Assembly: GCF_002270415.1 (NCBI RefSeq)
Contig: NZ_NNRI01000007.1
Coordinates: 248,001-312,000 of the forward strand
Length of the DNA stretch: 64,000 nucleotides
Direction of reading: 5' to 3'
DNA from: Mesorhizobium sophorae
GTDB taxonomy: Bacteria > Pseudomonadota > Alphaproteobacteria > Rhizobiales > Rhizobiaceae
Positions 36,797 to 44,952 of the stretch are shown in pieces (within the stretch, counting starts at the first letter, position 1; each line of letters starts with the position of its first letter). The notes beneath the pieces are model-generated. The model was not told where the DNA came from. It saw only the letters and a list, made by a program, of their open reading frames with translations, and made no database searches. A program made the translations under genes and the position numbers.

Positions 36797-38396
36797 TACA
36801 GTGACTCCAGGAATTTGAGCAGCGCATCACGGTCGGCCGCGCTGGCGGCGGCAAAGCGGTCGCGCGTCTTCTGCGCCTCGCCACCATGCCACAGGATCGC
36901 CTCGGTCAGGCTGCGCGCGCGGCCGTCATGCAGGAAGAAAGAATTGCCGTTGACTGTTTCGGTGAGACCGATGCCCCACAGTGGCGGAGTGCGCCACTCA
37001 TTGCCTGTCGCTTCGCCCACGGCCTGGTCGTCTGCCAGATCCGGCCCCATGTCGTGCAGCAGGAAGTCGGAATAAGGCCAGATCAACTGGAAGGCCTGCG
37101 CCTTGTTAGGCGTATCGCGACGGGTGACGAATTTCGGCGTGTGGCAGGCAATGCAGCCTGTCTCGTAAAAGATTTTCTTGCCGGCGAGCACATGCGGTGT
37201 GTCGAGGTCGCGGCGTGCCGGCACCGCCAGGTTCTGCGAATAGAAGGTGACGAGATCCATCACCGGCGCCGGCGCCTCGACCGGGCCGAGGCGCCGCTGC
37301 ACGCCATTCGGCATGGCCAGGCATTTTTCCTGTGCGGCGGTGCAGTCGCCCCAATGTTTCGGCTCTTCCGGCGTCGAGATGCCGATGTCGCCGGCAAAGG
37401 CATCCGCCGCCTGCTGGCGGATCGATGCGGTCTGCGCCTTCCAGCCGAAACGGCCAAGCGTCAGCTCTCCGCTCTGGCCGTCGCGCACGATGTTGGGCCT
37501 GCCGGAAATGCCGTCACCATTCCGGTCGTCCGGGTCGGCATTGGCAAGGATATCCGCCGGTGCGATCTCCTCGATCAGGCCAAGGCCGATCATCGGCGGC
37601 GTCAGGCGCGGCGACAACGTGGTGCGCGGATCAAGCGACCCATAGCCGGGATCGATGACCGAATAACTGGGTTTGCGCAGCGAAATCACGGTGCCGTCCG
37701 CCAGCGTCACCTGCCGTTCCTGATAGTCGACATGCATCCTGCCTTCGCCGCGCAGGCCAGGCACGGCCAGCTCCTGTAATTGCGTGCCGTAGACCGGGTC
37801 GGGAAAATTGAGCAGCCTATGGTCGGCAAGCGCTGCCTTATCTTCTGCGCTGCTTGCCTCGCGGGCCAGCCGCAGGAACATCGACGTGGTGCCGACGTCG
37901 CCTTGCGGCGGGCGGCCGCGGCCATCCTTCAGATGGCAGTTCTGGCAGGCGCGTTCATTGAACAGCGGACCGAGCCCGTCAGAAGCCTGCGTCGAGGATG
38001 GCGACGACACCCAGTTCTTGCGGAACAGGGCGTTGCCGAGCTTGAAGTTACTCTCTTCCTCGAAGGTGATGTTGGCCGAGGGTTGCGAGAAGGATCGCGG
38101 CTGACGTCCTTCCTGGACGTGCCGGCGCCCCCTTGCATCCGTTCGAACTGCTCGGGCTTGGAAAAATCCGACGTCGGCCTGGTGATGGCGGTGACGCGCG
38201 CCTGATCCTTCGGATTAAGGTCGGTGCGCGTGGTGGCGAGGCCTACGGGCTGAAGGTCGCCGGCAGTCGCGGAAGACGTGAAGGCCACCACGAGGATGAC
38301 GCAGCGCCCGCGCGCCGATCCGCTTGGCGTTTTGTGTCGAGGCGGCGAGCCATTGGCCCGCCGCAAGCGGCGCACGAATTCTAGCAGGCGCCGCAT
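36796..38396 (-). pseudogene. Di-heme c-type cytochrome / DUF1111 'thiol oxidoreductase', frameshifted
   Basis: The protein is split over two frames. The first part starts at 38396, 12 bases after bfr, with AAGGA well placed, runs through a short hydrophobic stretch (CVILVVAFTSSATAGDL), and TDFSKPEQFERM-like sequence ending GAGTSRKDVSRD. The second frame supplies FSQPSANITFEEESNFKLG, LFNERACQNCHLKDGRG (first heme c motif), ETGCIACHTPKFV (second heme motif) and the C-terminus NSFFLHDGRARSLTEAILWH. The join is at 38093/38094: restoring one base between GAT and CCTTCTCG gives a continuous protein. Either the gene is broken or the sequence has a one-base error. The signal peptide is unusually weak. 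It is between bfr and the short imelysin. Confidence 0.8.
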
Positions 38397-38408
38397 TCCC
38401 GCATGTCC

Positions 38409-38894
38409 TTAGTCCGCCTCGTCCGCCGATGCGGCGTTGAGCTGGCCGTATTTTTCCTCGCCGATCGAAGCAAGGAGGTCGAGCTGCGTCTCGAGGAAGT
38501 CGATGTGACCTTCCTCGTCGGACAGCAATTCCTCAAACAGCTTCATCGACACGTAATCGCCCGCTTCCTCGCAGATCTCACGCGAGCGCTTGTAGGCGGT
38601 ACGCGCGTCGTATTCGCCGGCAAGGTCGGATTCGAGCACTTCCTTGACGTTCTGCCCGATGCGCAACGGCGCCACGGACTGCAGGTTCGGATGGCCTTCG
38701 AGGAAGATGATGCGGGCCACGAGCCGGTCGGCATGGTGCATCTCCTCGATCGATTCCGCCCGCTCCTTCTTTGCCAGTTTGGCGTATCCCCAGTCCTCCA
38801 GCAGACGGAAATGCACCCAATACTGGTTGACGGCCCCCAGCTCCAGAAAAAGAGCCTCGTTAAGCCGCTCGATGATCTGCGGTTCGCCTTTCAT
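38409..38894 (-). CDS. bfr: Bacterioferritin
   Basis: A 161-residue subunit of the 24-mer iron store. Ferroxidase ligands are all present: Glu18 (LELGAVNQY), Tyr25, Glu51 and His54 (IEEMHHAD), Glu94 (GEYDARTAY), Glu127 and His130 ([16 protein letters not shown]). Met52, the axial ligand of the inter-subunit heme, is present. The ATG starting [15 protein letters not shown] matches the family; it lies inside the 3' end of bfd. The di-heme gene starts 12 bases after the stop, so bfr appears to be part of a longer iron operon. Confidence 0.96.
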   Translation of the reverse strand: MKGEPQIIERLNEALFLELGAVNQYWVHFRLLEDWGYAKLAKKERAESIEEMHHADRLVARIIFLEGHPNLQSVAPLRIGQNVKEVLESDLAGEYDARTAYKRSREICEEAGDYVSMKLFEELLSDEEGHIDFLETQLDLLASIGEEKYGQLNAASADEAD

Positions 38895-39171
38895 GGATCC
38901 TGCTCCCATATTGGACGCGCAGGCCTCTGACGCGGTCCAGGTGTGAAACGATGTCTACGCCAGTCGCCTCCGAGCGGGCGTGGTAATTTTCGGTGACCCG
39001 AATGATCGTTTCGACCACATTTGGGAAGCAGCCGCAACAGCGGCCGCGCTTCTGCATGGTGTGATAGACCTTCGCCGGCACGATCAGTTGCCAGGGATCC
39101 TGATCCAGCAGCCCGATGATCGTCTGCTCGATTTCCCTCTCGGTGATGATGTTGCAATGGCATATCAGCAT
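38860..39171 (-). CDS. bfd: Bacterioferritin-associated ferredoxin-like (2Fe-2S) protein
   Basis: A 103-residue small protein. The 2Fe-2S ligands are [15 protein letters not shown] (CxC) and [13 protein letters not shown] (CxxC within RCCGC), the BFD-like pattern; Bfd reduces the Fe3+ core of bacterioferritin to release iron. The last ~35 residues ([20 protein letters not shown]) extend beyond the usual ~65-75 and overlap the bfr start by 35 bases in another frame. bfr is probably translated from the same message. Confidence 0.9.
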   Translation of the reverse strand: MLICHCNIITEREIEQTIIGLLDQDPWQLIVPAKVYHTMQKRGRCCGCFPNVVETIIRVTENYHARSEATGVDIVSHLDRVRGLRVQYGSRIHERRTADHRAA

Positions 39172-39225
39172 TTGGCGGCTCGGATGGCTGACGGCGCCTC
39201 CCGCGCCGTGTGGCTTGATTTCTTA

Positions 39226-39273
39226 CCATGGCCTATTTCGAAGCCGGTCGTCAGGCTTCGGATCAGGCCATGG
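39226..39273 (-). promoter_or_regulatory. Strong nested hairpin between the long imelysin gene and bfd
   Basis: Outer 9-bp arms CCATGGCCT/AGGCCATGG and inner 7-bp arms CGAAGCC/GGCTTCG pair perfectly around an 8-base loop. It follows the imelysin stop by 11 bases. No U-run; it may be a weak terminator or a processing/stability site separating imelysin from bfd-bfr expression. Confidence 0.6.
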
Positions 39274-39284
39274 CCCGTCGGCGG

Positions 39285-40586
39285 TTACTTGAACACCTTG
39301 TCCGGCGCGTCGAGACTGTCGGAACCCTCGAATGCTATGGCATTGAGCTTCAGGGTGCCGACGGCGCGTTCGATCGACTTGGTCTGGTCGATCAGCGCGT
39401 CGATCGCCGCCTGTACGGTGGCGTTGCCTTCCGTGTTGCCCTCGGCGATCTGCTGGTCATAGGCCTCGCCGGCCAGTGCCCGCGCCTTGATCGCCTCCAT
39501 CTTGGCGACCGTGAAATCGAGCTTGTCCGACAGTTCCTTGTCGATTGCCGGATCGGCCGCCTTCACCATATCGGCCACCGAAGGTCCCGAAACGACGGTA
39601 CCGTCGAGCCTGGTATAGCTGGCGTGGTAGGCGGCGCGAATGCCTATGGCATCATAAAGATGGGAGTTGTAGGTGTTGTCGGAGAAGCAGTCCTGCTCCT
39701 CCTCCGGGTCATGCAAGAGCAGCCCAAGCTTCATGCGTTCGCCGGCGAGTTCACCATAGGACAGCGAGCCCATGCCGGTGAAGATGATCGAGATGGCGGT
39801 GTTCGGCTCGCCATCGACGAGATTCTTGCGCGCCGCGCCGTCTTCCTTCCAGTCGTTGACCATCTTCTGCAGGTCGGAAACCAGAAGGTCGCTCGCTGAC
39901 TTCAGATATTGCGCGCGGCGATCGCAATTGCCGCCAGTGCAGTTCTTGAGGTCATAGTCGGTGTACGGGCGCTCGCCGGCCCCCGGGCCGGTGCCGTGCA
40001 GGTCCTGGCCCCAGAGCAGGAACTCGATGGCGTGATAGCCGGTGGCGACATTGGCCTCGATGCCGCCGGCTTGCTGCAGCGTGCCGGAGAGGAATTCCGG
40101 CGTCAGGTTCGTGGCATCGACCTTCTTGCCGTTGATCTCGATCTCCTTGTTGGCGATCACATTGGCCGTATAGAGCGAATTCGCGTCCGATTCCGTGCCA
40201 TAGCTCTTGGCGACGTAGTCGATCAGCCCTTCGTCGAGCGGCCAGGAATTCACCTCGCCTTCCCAATCGTCGACGATCTTGTTGCCGAACCGGTAGACTT
40301 CGGTCTGCTGGTAGGGAACGCGCGCTGCCTTCCAGGCGTCACGGGCGGCGTTGAGGGTTTCCACCGATGGTTTGGCAAGCAGGGCGTCGACCGCCTTGTC
40401 GAGCGCCTGCGCGGTGGTCAGCGAATCCTCGTATTTGGCGAGCCCGATATCGGCATAGGTCTTGATGATCGCCTTCGCGTCGGTTTCGGCCTTGGCCGGC
40501 AGCACGAACACAGCCGCCGTCAGCAGGGCGGTGGCGCCGATCGCGGCGAGCCTGCTGCCATACCGTGCCGATATCATCGCTCTCAT
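39285..40586 (-). CDS. Imelysin-family iron-regulated periplasmic protein, long form
   Basis: A 433-residue protein with signal peptide (LAAIGATALLTAAVFVLPAKAE). The imelysin signature GxHxxE is intact in VATGYHAIEFLLWGQDLHG near residue 200. ARVPYQQTEVYRFGNKIVDD and WEGEVNSWPLDEGLIDYV are typical of the IrpA-like/imelysin group, thought to bind iron in the periplasm. The ATG at 40586 is chosen because AGGAG lies nine bases ahead; the ATG three codons earlier almost touches that site. It is first in the iron cluster and faces the Irr-box region. Confidence 0.92.
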   Translation of the reverse strand: MRAMISARYGSRLAAIGATALLTAAVFVLPAKAETDAKAIIKTYADIGLAKYEDSLTTAQALDKAVDALLAKPSVETLNAARDAWKAARVPYQQTEVYRFGNKIVDDWEGEVNSWPLDEGLIDYVAKSYGTESDANSLYTANVIANKEIEINGKKVDATNLTPEFLSGTLQQAGGIEANVATGYHAIEFLLWGQDLHGTGPGAGERPYTDYDLKNCTGGNCDRRAQYLKSASDLLVSDLQKMVNDWKEDGAARKNLVDGEPNTAISIIFTGMGSLSYGELAGERMKLGLLLHDPEEEQDCFSDNTYNSHLYDAIGIRAAYHASYTRLDGTVVSGPSVADMVKAADPAIDKELSDKLDFTVAKMEAIKARALAGEAYDQQIAEGNTEGNATVQAAIDALIDQTKSIERAVGTLKLNAIAFEGSDSLDAPDKVFK

Positions 40587-40834
40587 GACTGTCATCTCCT
40601 CAGGAATTCACTGAAATGTGGGCGCGGCAACAGGCGGCCTGCACAAGTCGGGCAGGGCAACGCCATCCGGCAAAAAAATGGCCACGACAAGACGTGGTCT
40701 GCGGAAGAAAGACACCGAAATGCCTCCAATCGAAAGGGTTCAAGGCCCAGACATCAAAGGGATGCGCTATTGCGCGAGCCTCCATAAAGCTTCGACGTTG
40801 GTGGAAGTCAATGAAAATCGACAGGAAAAGCCAA

Positions 40835-40863
40835 TTGAAACAATAGTTTAGAATTATTCTAAA
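40835..40863 (+). promoter_or_regulatory. Promoter-like sequence toward the flavoprotein reductase
   Basis: TTGAAA and TCTAAA on the plus strand are 17 bases apart, with the -10 inside the Irr box. The leader to the ATG would be about 145 bases. Confidence 0.35.
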
Positions 40864-40865
40864 CT
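40845..40865. promoter_or_regulatory. Iron control element (Irr box)
   Basis: A perfect 21-bp palindrome: AGTTTAGAAT, a single T, then ATTCTAAACT. It contains TTTAGAA-N3-TTCTAAA, the published iron-control-element pattern bound by Irr in Bradyrhizobium and other rhizobia. It lies 259 bases before the long imelysin start and 151 bases before the flavoprotein start. Confidence 0.88.
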
Positions 40866-40876
40866 ACGACAGTCAA
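40848..40876 (-). promoter_or_regulatory. Promoter-like sequence toward the iron cluster
   Basis: On the minus strand TTGACT and TTCTAA are 17 bases apart. The -10 hexamer is inside the Irr box, so bound Irr would block polymerase. Confidence 0.45.
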
Positions 40877-41016
40877 CTTTATGCCCGGGTCTTGCCGATG
40901 AACGGTGCGATTGACAGCCGCCATTCCGGGTGCGACCCGCAAAAGCTCTCTTGCGGCGGTGCCAGACAATTGCCACTTGGCGGGACATCCTAGAATTGAA
41001 CCGGGATTGGAATGCG

Positions 41017-42270
41017 ATGAAGAACGGTGTGGTCATTGTCGGCGCGGGTCATGCGGGCGTGCAAGCGGCCGCGAGTCTGCGCGAGGAGGGCTATGACGGA
41101 CCGGTTATCCTCGTCAGTGACGAGAACGAATTGCCATATCACAAGCCGCCGCTGTCGAAGACCTTCATCAAGGACGCCGAGGCCAAGCCGCAGCCGCTGC
41201 GCGGCGAGGCGTTCTACACCGGCAGCGCCATTGACTACCGGCCCGGCGTCAGGATCGAGCGTATCGACGCTCCCCGTCGTAGCCTGGACGTTGCCGGTGG
41301 TGGCGCGCTTGCCTTCGATCACCTGATCCTGGCGACCGGCTCGCGCCCGCGCACCCTGCCGCTGGCGGGTTCAGAGCTTTCCGGCGTGCTGTCGCTACGC
41401 TCGCTGGCTGATGCGCGGCTGATCCGCGAGTTGAGTGCGCAGAGCGACGATGTCGTTATCCTCGGCGGCGGTTTCATCGGTCTGGAGATCGCCGCCACGC
41501 TGCGTGCGGCCGGCCGCACGGTGACGGTGGTCGAAGCGGTCGACCGGCTGCTCGGCCGCGCCGTGGCGCCGGTCGTGGCGAGCCATGTCCGCCAAAGGCT
41601 GGAAGCGATCGGTGTGCGCATCCTTACCGGCACCTCGATTGCAAGGCTCGAAGGCGAAAACGGCCATGTCTCGGCAGCGATCACCTCAACCGGTGAAAGG
41701 CTGCCAGCACGCATGGTCATCATCGGCATCGGCGCCGTGCCGAATGTCGAGCTGGCACAGGAAGCCGGCCTCGCTGTCGCCAACGGCGTCCGCGTCGATC
41801 ACCAGATGCGCAGTTCGGCGCCAGAAATCCTCGCCATTGGCGACGCCACCTCTTACCGGCACTGGTTCACAGGCGGCGACGTGCGGCTGGAATCGGTGCA
41901 GAACGCCACCGACCAGGCGCGGCTCGCCGCCCGCACCATTACCGGCCATGCGGACGTCTATTCGGCTGTGCCGTGGTTCTGGTCCGACATCGGCGACATG
42001 AAGCTGCAGATGGTCGGCCTGACCGCCGGCGGCGACAGCCATGTCGTGCTGGGCGACCTGCCTGACAACAAGTTCTCGATCTACCACTACGCCGGAAACC
42101 GGCTGCTCGGCATCGAATCAGTCAACCGGCCCGGCGACCACATGCTTGGCCGAAAAATGCTCGGCGCCGGCTTCTCACCGACGCCGCAGACAATTGCGGC
42201 GGGCCCCGAAGGCCTGAAGGCGGCGCTGGCCGCTTTCCTCGAGGGTGAACCAGCCAGAGCGGCTGGATAA
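41017..42270 (+). CDS. FAD-dependent NAD(P)H:ferredoxin reductase-type oxidoreductase
   Basis: A 417-residue flavoprotein of the ferredoxin/putida-redoxin reductase group. FAD-binding GAGHAGVQAAASLREEGYDG is at the N-terminus, ELPYHKPPLSKTFI follows, NAD(P)H-binding is VVILGGGFIGLEIAATLRAAG near residue 147, and the second FAD motif is PEILAIGDATSYRH near residue 275. The C-terminal domain PWFWSDIGDMKLQMVGL is typical. These enzymes pass electrons to 2Fe-2S ferredoxins. Facing the iron cluster across the Irr box, it might serve Bfd or an iron-release step, but that is inference. ATG at 41017 is used; a second ATG at 41012 is out of frame. Confidence 0.9.
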   Translation: MKNGVVIVGAGHAGVQAAASLREEGYDGPVILVSDENELPYHKPPLSKTFIKDAEAKPQPLRGEAFYTGSAIDYRPGVRIERIDAPRRSLDVAGGGALAFDHLILATGSRPRTLPLAGSELSGVLSLRSLADARLIRELSAQSDDVVILGGGFIGLEIAATLRAAGRTVTVVEAVDRLLGRAVAPVVASHVRQRLEAIGVRILTGTSIARLEGENGHVSAAITSTGERLPARMVIIGIGAVPNVELAQEAGLAVANGVRVDHQMRSSAPEILAIGDATSYRHWFTGGDVRLESVQNATDQARLAARTITGHADVYSAVPWFWSDIGDMKLQMVGLTAGGDSHVVLGDLPDNKFSIYHYAGNRLLGIESVNRPGDHMLGRKMLGAGFSPTPQTIAAGPEGLKAALAAFLEGEPARAAG

Positions 42271-42300
42271 TTCCGGCCCTTTAGGCCGACGCGCCGTCGA

Positions 42301-43578
42301 TCAGGCAGCGCAGACTTCGCGGATCGAGCTTTCCAGAATGTCGAGCGCCTCGTTCATGACGCCGTCCTGGATGGTGATCGGCGCCAGGAAGCGGATGACG
42401 TTGCCATAGACGCCGCACGTCAGCAGGATCAGCCCCTTATCGAGCGCCTTCAGCCTGATCGCATTGGCGATCTCGGCCGACGGCAGGCCTTTCTTGACGT
42501 CGTTGAACTCGACGGCGTTCATGAAACCGAGGCCTCTGATATCGACGATCTCGGGCACGTCGTCACGGATCGACTGCAGCCGCTGCTTCAACCGTGCACC
42601 CAGCGTGTTGGCGCGGTCGCAAAGCTTCTCGTCTTCGATCACGTCGAGCACGGCATGCGCGGCGGCGACACCGATCGGGCTGCCGCCATAGGTGCCGCCG
42701 AGCCCGCCGGGGCCGGGCGCATCCATGATCTCGGCACGGCCGGTGACCGCGGCCAGCGGGAAGCCGCCGGCCAGGCTTTTCGCCATGGTGGTGATGTCGG
42801 CCGCCACCTCATGGTGATCCATGGCAAACATCTTGCCGGTCCGGGCAAAGCCGGTCTGCACTTCGTCGGCAATCAAAAGCATGCCGTTCTGGTCGCAGAG
42901 CTTGCGCAGCGCGGTCAGGAACTCACGCGGCGCGTCGTAGAAGCCACCCTCGCCCTGCACCGGCTCGATGATGATGGCGGCGACGCGGGCCGGATCGACA
43001 TCGGCCTTGAACAACCGGTCGAGTGCGGCCAGCGAATCGGCGATCGACACGCCATGCAGCGGCACCGGGAACGGCGCGTGGTAGACATCGCCAGGCATGG
43101 CGCCGAAGCCGACCTTGTAGGGCACGACCTTGCCAGTCAGCGCCATGCCCATGAAGGTGCGGCCGTGGAACCCGCCGGCGAAGGCGATGACCGCCTGGCG
43201 GCCGGTGGCGTTGCGGGCGATCTTGATGGCGTTCTCGACCGCCTCGGCGCCGGTGGTGACGAAGATCGTCTTCTTCTCGAACTTGCCGGGCAGCATGCCG
43301 TTCAGCCGTTCGGCCAAGCGCACATAGCTCTCGTAGGGTACCACCTGGTGGCAGGTGTGGGTGAAGCGGTCGAGCTGCGCCTTGACCGCCTCGATCACCT
43401 TGGGATGGCGATGACCGGTGTTGACGACGGCGATGCCCGACGAGAAGTCGATGTAGCGGCGGCCCTCGACATCCCAGATCTCCGAGTTTTCAGCCCGGTC
43501 CGCGTAGATTTGCGTGGTCATGCCGACGCCGCGCGAGATCGACTGGTTCTTGCGTTCGGAAATGGCTGAATTCTTCAT
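42301..43578 (-). CDS. gabT: 4-aminobutyrate aminotransferase
   Basis: A 425-residue class III PLP-dependent transaminase converting GABA and 2-oxoglutarate to succinate semialdehyde and glutamate. FVTTGAEAVENAIKIARNAT and AFAGGFHGRTFMGMALTGK are hallmarks; PLP Asp is in LLIADEVQTGFARTG and the Schiff-base Lys in ITTMAKSLAGGFPLAAV near residue 267. It is convergent with the flavoprotein gene and divergent from the RND operon, and appears to be a single-gene unit. Related omega-amino acid transaminases cannot be fully excluded. Confidence 0.93.
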   Translation of the reverse strand: MKNSAISERKNQSISRGVGMTTQIYADRAENSEIWDVEGRRYIDFSSGIAVVNTGHRHPKVIEAVKAQLDRFTHTCHQVVPYESYVRLAERLNGMLPGKFEKKTIFVTTGAEAVENAIKIARNATGRQAVIAFAGGFHGRTFMGMALTGKVVPYKVGFGAMPGDVYHAPFPVPLHGVSIADSLAALDRLFKADVDPARVAAIIIEPVQGEGGFYDAPREFLTALRKLCDQNGMLLIADEVQTGFARTGKMFAMDHHEVAADITTMAKSLAGGFPLAAVTGRAEIMDAPGPGGLGGTYGGSPIGVAAAHAVLDVIEDEKLCDRANTLGARLKQRLQSIRDDVPEIVDIRGLGFMNAVEFNDVKKGLPSAEIANAIRLKALDKGLILLTCGVYGNVIRFLAPITIQDGVMNEALDILESSIREVCAA

Positions 43579-43818
43579 GGGATCCCTCATCGGGCCGGCG
43601 CCCGTTCTTGTTTGATGTCGCTGACACGTCTTCTGACCTTATTTCACGTTTTCCTCAAGTCGGCACCGTCAACAGGCGATTGGGCCTGCCGCCGGGCGCC
43701 GCCTTGACCAGTCGACCTATCCGCGTACGAGAGAGGTTCCCTTTTCATCGGGATCGACTATCTTTGGACGGCCCACGAGGCTCCGCAGGGGGAGCGTCCT
43801 ACGCAGGCAGGGGAAGCC

Positions 43819-44952
43819 ATGAGCAGGAACGCGAAATCGTCCGCCTTGCAACCATTGCTCCCAAGCCCTTTGCTGTACCGAAACACCTCAATCCTTGCCT
43901 GCGCGATGGCGAGCCTGCTGCTTGCCGGCTGCCAGAAGCAGGAGGCAGCCGAACACAGGCTGCCGGTGATGGTGCGCACCGAGACAGTGGCGATCGCAGA
44001 CTTTTCGCCGAGGACTTCGCTGACCGGCGTGATCGCGGCGCGCACGCTGAACAATCTGTCGTTCCGGGTCGGTGGCCGCGTCGCCGAGCGGTTGGTCGAT
44101 GTCGGCCAGCATGTCGATCAAGGTGCTGTGCTCGCCCGCATCGATCCGCAGGAGCAGGAATCCGATTTGCGATCGGCACAGGCCGACCTTGACGCCGCGC
44201 AGGCACAGCTGACCCAGTCCGCCGCCGCCTTCGAGCGGCAGAAGACGCTGCTTGCCCAGGGTTTTACCACCAGGCGCGACTATGACGCCGCCGATCAGGC
44301 GCTGAAGGTGGCGCAAGGTAGTGTCGATGCCGCACGGAGCGCACTCACCAACGCCCAGCAGAACCTCTCCTACACCGAGCTCAAAGCGGGTGCCGCCGGC
44401 GTCATCACCGCCCGCCAGGTCGAAACCGGACAGGTGGTGCAGGCGGCGCAGACCGTCTTCACCGTCGCCGAGGACGGCGATCGCGACGCGGTGTTCAATG
44501 TCCAGGAAACATTGGTTGCCAAAACACCGCCATCGCCGACGGTGACGATCACGCTGTTGTCCGACCCGCAGGTGAAGGCCGTGGGCAAGGTGCGCGAAGT
44601 CTCGCCAGCGGTGGATCCGGCTTCGGGCTCGATCCGGGTCAAGGTCGCCATTCCCGACACGCCCGCCGGCATGCCACTGGGCGCGGCTGTCATCGGCTCG
44701 GTCAGCGCCAGTCCGACGAAGGCTATCCTGTTGCCCTGGCAGGCGCTGACCTCCACCGCCGGCAAACCGGCTGTCTGGATCGTCGACCCCTCGACCAAGG
44801 CGGTTGTGACGGCGCCCGTCGAGGTGCTGGCATTCGAATCGGGCACGGTCGTCATCGCCAGCGGGCTGAACGCAGGCCAAAGCGTCGTTACGGCAGGCGG
44901 GCAGTTGCTCAGTCCCGGGCAAACGGTCGAGATATCGGGAGCGGGCCAATGA
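43819..44952 (+). CDS. RND efflux periplasmic adaptor lipoprotein (first)
   Basis: A 377-residue membrane-fusion protein with a lipoprotein signal ending in MASLLLAGCQKQ. The lipoyl halves (VGGRVAERLVDVGQHVDQGA and GAAGVITARQVETGQVVQAA) flank an alpha-hairpin of ~90 residues. AGGGGA precedes the ATG, which is followed by an unusually long basic n-region of ~25 residues. It overlaps the second adaptor gene by four bases (ATGA), and the pump follows by coupled start, so all three form one operon. No regulator gene is adjacent. Substrate unknown. Confidence 0.92.
   Translation: MSRNAKSSALQPLLPSPLLYRNTSILACAMASLLLAGCQKQEAAEHRLPVMVRTETVAIADFSPRTSLTGVIAARTLNNLSFRVGGRVAERLVDVGQHVDQGAVLARIDPQEQESDLRSAQADLDAAQAQLTQSAAAFERQKTLLAQGFTTRRDYDAADQALKVAQGSVDAARSALTNAQQNLSYTELKAGAAGVITARQVETGQVVQAAQTVFTVAEDGDRDAVFNVQETLVAKTPPSPTVTITLLSDPQVKAVGKVREVSPAVDPASGSIRVKVAIPDTPAGMPLGAAVIGSVSASPTKAILLPWQALTSTAGKPAVWIVDPSTKAVVTAPVEVLAFESGTVVIASGLNAGQSVVTAGGQLLSPGQTVEISGAGQ

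Larger units (their letters stand above)
40587..41016. other. 430-base divergent regulatory region
   Basis: No convincing gene is present between the long imelysin and the flavoprotein reductase. It carries the Irr-box palindrome and two overlapping divergent promoter-like sequences. The part nearest the imelysin gene (about 40600-40830) would be a long leader and shows no obvious stable structure by eye. Open frames here (for example at 40618) have no ribosome binding site. Confidence 0.6.

Noticed and set aside
40618..40851. Small genes in the divergent region
   Set aside because: Open frames there lack ribosome binding sites and family likeness, and cross the Irr-box region.
43579..43818. 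Regulatory site for the RND operon
   Set aside because: CTTGAC is seen but the -10 match is poor, and no clear operator palindrome was found in the 240 bases between gabT and the first adaptor.
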